From: CAZOSF01 sp964582415
GTDB lineage: Bacteria > Bacteroidota > Bacteroidia > Flavobacteriales > Flavobacteriaceae
DNA: 6,889 bases
Direction: 5' to 3'
Assembly: GCA_964582415.1 (NCBI GenBank)
Contig: CAZOSF010000092.1
Coordinates: 1-6,889, forward strand
In this document: piece by piece, positions 5,331 to 6,889 of the stretch
How positions within the stretch are numbered: position 1 is the stretch's first letter
Layout: each line of letters begins with the position of its first letter
Program-made: the position numbers and the translations under genes
Notes under the pieces: generated by a model
Seen by the model: the letters and a program-made list of their open reading frames with translations, nothing else
Database searches by the model: none
Told to the model about the DNA's origin: nothing

Positions 5331-6155
5331 ATGAAAAAACTGGGAACACTTATCATTTTGCTAGGACTAGTTATCTCCTGTAATTCAACTGGAGAGAGCA
5401 ATCTTGATGTAAGTTATGACGAAGCAGAATTGGAAGGGTCGTCTATAGAGACCTCAATGGTAACTCTGGAAAAACAGGAAGTTCCTGCCGACCGTAAAAT
5501 AATTTGGAGTGCCGATTTGGAATTTCAGGTGGTCGATGTGGACACTGCTACCAAGAAAATTTCCGACCTCTGTGAGAAATATGGGGCATTTATCTCCAAC
5601 ATGAACATGAACAGTACCAACTATGAGGTTTCGAACAGGATCACTATTAGGGTAGATAACAATCACTTCAATGAACTGATCAACGAAATAAAGGGAACTT
5701 CTACATTCATTCGTAAAGTAGAAATCAATTCGAACGATGTAACCGAAGAGTTTGTGGATATTGAGAGTAGGTTGAAAACCAAAAAAGAGGTTAGGGAGCG
5801 CTACATCGATATCCTTAGGAATAAGGCGGGAGAGGTCAAGGATGTGATTGCTGCCGAAGAGGCTATTCGGGTGATTACTGAAGAAATTGAAGCCAAAGAA
5901 GGACGCCTCCGCTTTTTACAGAACAAAGTAAGTCAGAGTACCATCAACTTGGAGATTTATCAGAAAGTCGATTATAAATCGGAGCCAGAGACCTTCGAGA
6001 AAGGCTTTTTTACCAAAGCAAAAGATTCATTAGCCACGGGTTGGGAGATTATTTTGGAAGTCTTTCTTTTTGCGTTGCGTATATGGCCTTTGCTCATCAT
6101 ATCAATGGTTCTTATTATTTGGAGAAAAAAATGGTTTCGTAAGAAACGGGGTTAA
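5331..6155 (+). CDS. DUF4349 domain-containing lipoprotein with C-terminal membrane anchor
   Basis: The protein has 274 residues. Seen: a lipoprotein signal peptide with lipobox VISC (Cys17); a DUF4349 region from about 55 to 262 with the start RKIIWSADLEFQVVDVDTA, TIRVDNNHFNELI (105-117), the signature NDVTEEFVDIESRL (135-148), a long charged helical segment likely to form a coiled coil (about 147-200), and QSTINLEIY (202-210); then a single membrane segment (about 243-264) and the basic tail RKKWFRKKRG. By the positive-inside rule the tail is cytoplasmic. Lipid anchor plus transmembrane helix would hold the domain on the periplasmic face of the inner membrane. The family is widespread but its function is unknown. 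ATG 5331 is chosen because the signal peptide begins there. No obvious terminator follows, and the gene seems to stand alone. Confidence 0.9.
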   Translation: MKKLGTLIILLGLVISCNSTGESNLDVSYDEAELEGSSIETSMVTLEKQEVPADRKIIWSADLEFQVVDVDTATKKISDLCEKYGAFISNMNMNSTNYEVSNRITIRVDNNHFNELINEIKGTSTFIRKVEINSNDVTEEFVDIESRLKTKKEVRERYIDILRNKAGEVKDVIAAEEAIRVITEEIEAKEGRLRFLQNKVSQSTINLEIYQKVDYKSEPETFEKGFFTKAKDSLATGWEIILEVFLFALRIWPLLIISMVLIIWRKKWFRKKRG

Positions 6156-6267
6156 GAAGTTTAAACACCAATTAACTCTGGGAAATAAACCATTGGGCTA
6201 GCGTCTGGAGGGTGCTGGAAGTCTTGTCGCTACCCTAAATGTGACCTTAAGATAGCCTTAACCGCCC

Positions 6268-6366
6268 TCTATTTCCTGCTTACTTCGTGCCTACTAGGTG
6301 CTAACTGCATGCTAACTACTTGCTAACCGCCTGGATACTGCGTGGATAGTGCATGGAAAGTGCGTG
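6268..6366 (+). repeat. Nine-unit degenerate 11-bp tandem array
   Basis: Nine contiguous 11-mers begin at 6268, 6279, 6290, 6301, 6312, 6323, 6334, 6345 and 6356. Examples are CTTACTTCGTG, CTAACTGCATG, CTAACCGCCTG and GATACTGCGTG. Position 4 is A and positions 10-11 are TG in all nine; position 6 is T in eight. The first six mostly begin CT/CC and the last three begin GA, suggesting two subfamilies. The period is close to one DNA helical turn. No function is assigned. Confidence 0.85.
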
Positions 6367-6410
6367 AAAAATGTTCTACCGTTTTGGTGAATTTATTCAA
6401 CACCCTATCG

Positions 6411-6440
6411 TCTTGATTCTTGACTCTTATATCTTGATTC
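6411..6440 (+). repeat. Short TCTTGATTC direct repeats
   Basis: TCTTGATTC occurs at 6411-6419 and 6432-6440, with a one-mismatch copy TCTTGACTC at 6419-6427. They lie about 50 bp before the 3D-domain lipoprotein gene, upstream of its possible promoter. They may be simple low-complexity repeats or a binding-site cluster. Confidence 0.5.
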
Positions 6441-6463
6441 CCTCCATCTTATTTTTTTATTAC

Positions 6464-6471
6464 TACATTTA
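6464..6471 (+). promoter_or_regulatory. Possible -7 box for the 3D-domain lipoprotein gene
   Basis: TACATTTA matches TAnnTTTG except for the final base and would start transcription near 6478, about 14 nt before ATG 6492. No TTTG is at the correct -33 distance; the nearest TTG (6434-6436) is 27 nt upstream, which is too far. Confidence 0.35.
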
Positions 6472-6491
6472 GTCAACCCCTAACCTTAAGC

Positions 6492-6881
6492 ATGAAACTT
6501 TTCAAGAAAATAGGGTTTGTCTTACTAACTGTTGTTGCTCTTAATTCCTGCAAGGAAAAGGAGCAATGGGTGAGCTTGGAGGTTACCGCCAGCGCCTATA
6601 ATTCCACACCCGCACAAACCGATGGGAGTCCGAATCGTACCGCTTGGGGGGATACCTTGTATCCTGGCTTAAAATCCATTGCCGTTTCTCGGGACTTGAT
6701 CAAAAAAGGACTTACCCACAAAACGAAAGTAAAAATTAAAGGGTTGGAGGGTATCTATATCGTAAATGACAAGATGCCTCCCAAATGGCGAAACAAAATC
6801 GATATCTATTTTGGCAAAGATGTTCAAGCGGCCCGAAGATGGGGGAGACGAAAGGTGAAGATTGAGTACCTATGTCCGTAG
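6492..6881 (+). CDS. Small 3D-domain lipoprotein
   Basis: The protein has 129 residues. Seen: a lipoprotein signal peptide with lipobox LNSC (Cys20) followed by the charged CKEKEQ, then one domain filling the rest: VTASAYNSTPAQTDGSP (31-47), TAWGDTL (50-56), GLKSIAVSRDLI (59-70), GIYIVNDKMPPKW (87-99), KIDIYFGKD (102-110) and AARRWGRRKVKIEYL (113-127). The order and motifs match the 3D domain (three conserved aspartates, double-psi beta-barrel; related to the MltA/Rpf catalytic core acting on peptidoglycan). D93 and D104 fit the second and third aspartates. The expected AVD of the first is AVS here, with D68 two residues later, so lytic activity is uncertain. It would act at the periplasmic or outer-membrane side. 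The lipid anchor and lack of a peptidoglycan-binding domain leave a single-domain enzyme or binder. Confidence 0.82.
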   Translation: MKLFKKIGFVLLTVVALNSCKEKEQWVSLEVTASAYNSTPAQTDGSPNRTAWGDTLYPGLKSIAVSRDLIKKGLTHKTKVKIKGLEGIYIVNDKMPPKWRNKIDIYFGKDVQAARRWGRRKVKIEYLCP

Positions 6882-6889
6882 GGGTTGAA

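Larger units (their letters stand above)
6156..6491. other. 336-bp intergenic region, repeat-rich, no gene
   Basis: No credible coding frame, RNA gene or terminator hairpin with T tract is visible between the DUF4349 and 3D-domain genes. It holds, in order: a unique stretch (6156-6195); loosely repetitive DNA with CTG/GTG at about 10-12-bp intervals (6196-6267); an 11-bp tandem array (6268-6366); TCTTGATTC-type repeats (6411-6440); and a T-rich segment with a possible -7 box (6464-6471). Three consecutive array units carry TAA in three different frames (6302, 6313, 6324), closing all plus-strand frames. Confidence 0.75.

Noticed and set aside
5026..5334. Plus-strand open frame starting inside the tRNA
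   Set aside because: It starts within the mature tRNA, crosses the tRNA terminator and the 14-bp repeats, and has no domain; it is not a gene.
6268..6366. CRISPR array
   Set aside because: The repeats are 11 bp, contiguous and degenerate, with no spacers and no cas genes.

Overview
The window looks like chromosomal DNA of a marine-type member of the Flavobacteriaceae (Bacteroidota). The reasons are promoters of the TTTG / TAnnTTTG type, gene starts without a clear Shine-Dalgarno sequence, and gene families typical of that group: a DUF4407 membrane protein, a BlaI/M56 pair, a DUF4349 lipoprotein and a 3D-domain lipoprotein. No transposase, integrase, phage gene or CRISPR array is visible.

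Layout. Positions 1-584 (-) hold the N-terminal part of a DUF4407 membrane protein that runs off the window. A minus-strand terminator (642-668) separates it from a tight two-gene operon on the same strand, a BlaI/MecI-type repressor (2352-2717) followed after 2 bp by an M56 BlaR1-type membrane metallopeptidase (688-2349). The operon's promoter is overlaid on two similar 16-bp operators. Transcribed away from it are a PhnA/YjdM-family zinc-ribbon protein (2852-3430, +) and then, convergent and overlapping it by 4 bp, an M20 dipeptidase (3427-4821, -). Next come a strong promoter (4883-4912), a structured leader of about 100 nt, tRNA-Leu(UAG) (5020-5101) and a clear terminator (5106-5137). A short region of degenerate 14-bp repeats leads to a DUF4349 lipoprotein (5331-6155, +). 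A 336-bp gap carries a degenerate 11-bp tandem array. The window closes with a small 3D-domain lipoprotein (6492-6881, +).

How the genes work together. The BlaI/M56 pair is a self-contained sensor-protease/repressor module. In the known family the membrane protease, once activated, leads to cleavage of the repressor and frees the operators. Here the operators visibly cover the pair's own promoter, so the module is inferred to be autoregulated. The sensor lacks a penicillin-binding domain, so beta-lactam sensing should not be assumed. The other genes are mostly single-gene housekeeping or envelope units with no evident shared pathway.

Most unusual points. (1) The tRNA-Leu leader contains three blocks that match, in order, the 5' half of the tRNA itself (acceptor start, D-arm, anticodon loop), interrupted by a 31-nt hairpin. 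It is either a decayed tRNA duplicate or a tRNA-mimicking leader. (2) There is a nine-unit 11-bp tandem array with invariant positions between two lipoprotein genes. (3) The -33 and -7 boxes of the BlaI/M56 operon each lie inside one operator copy.
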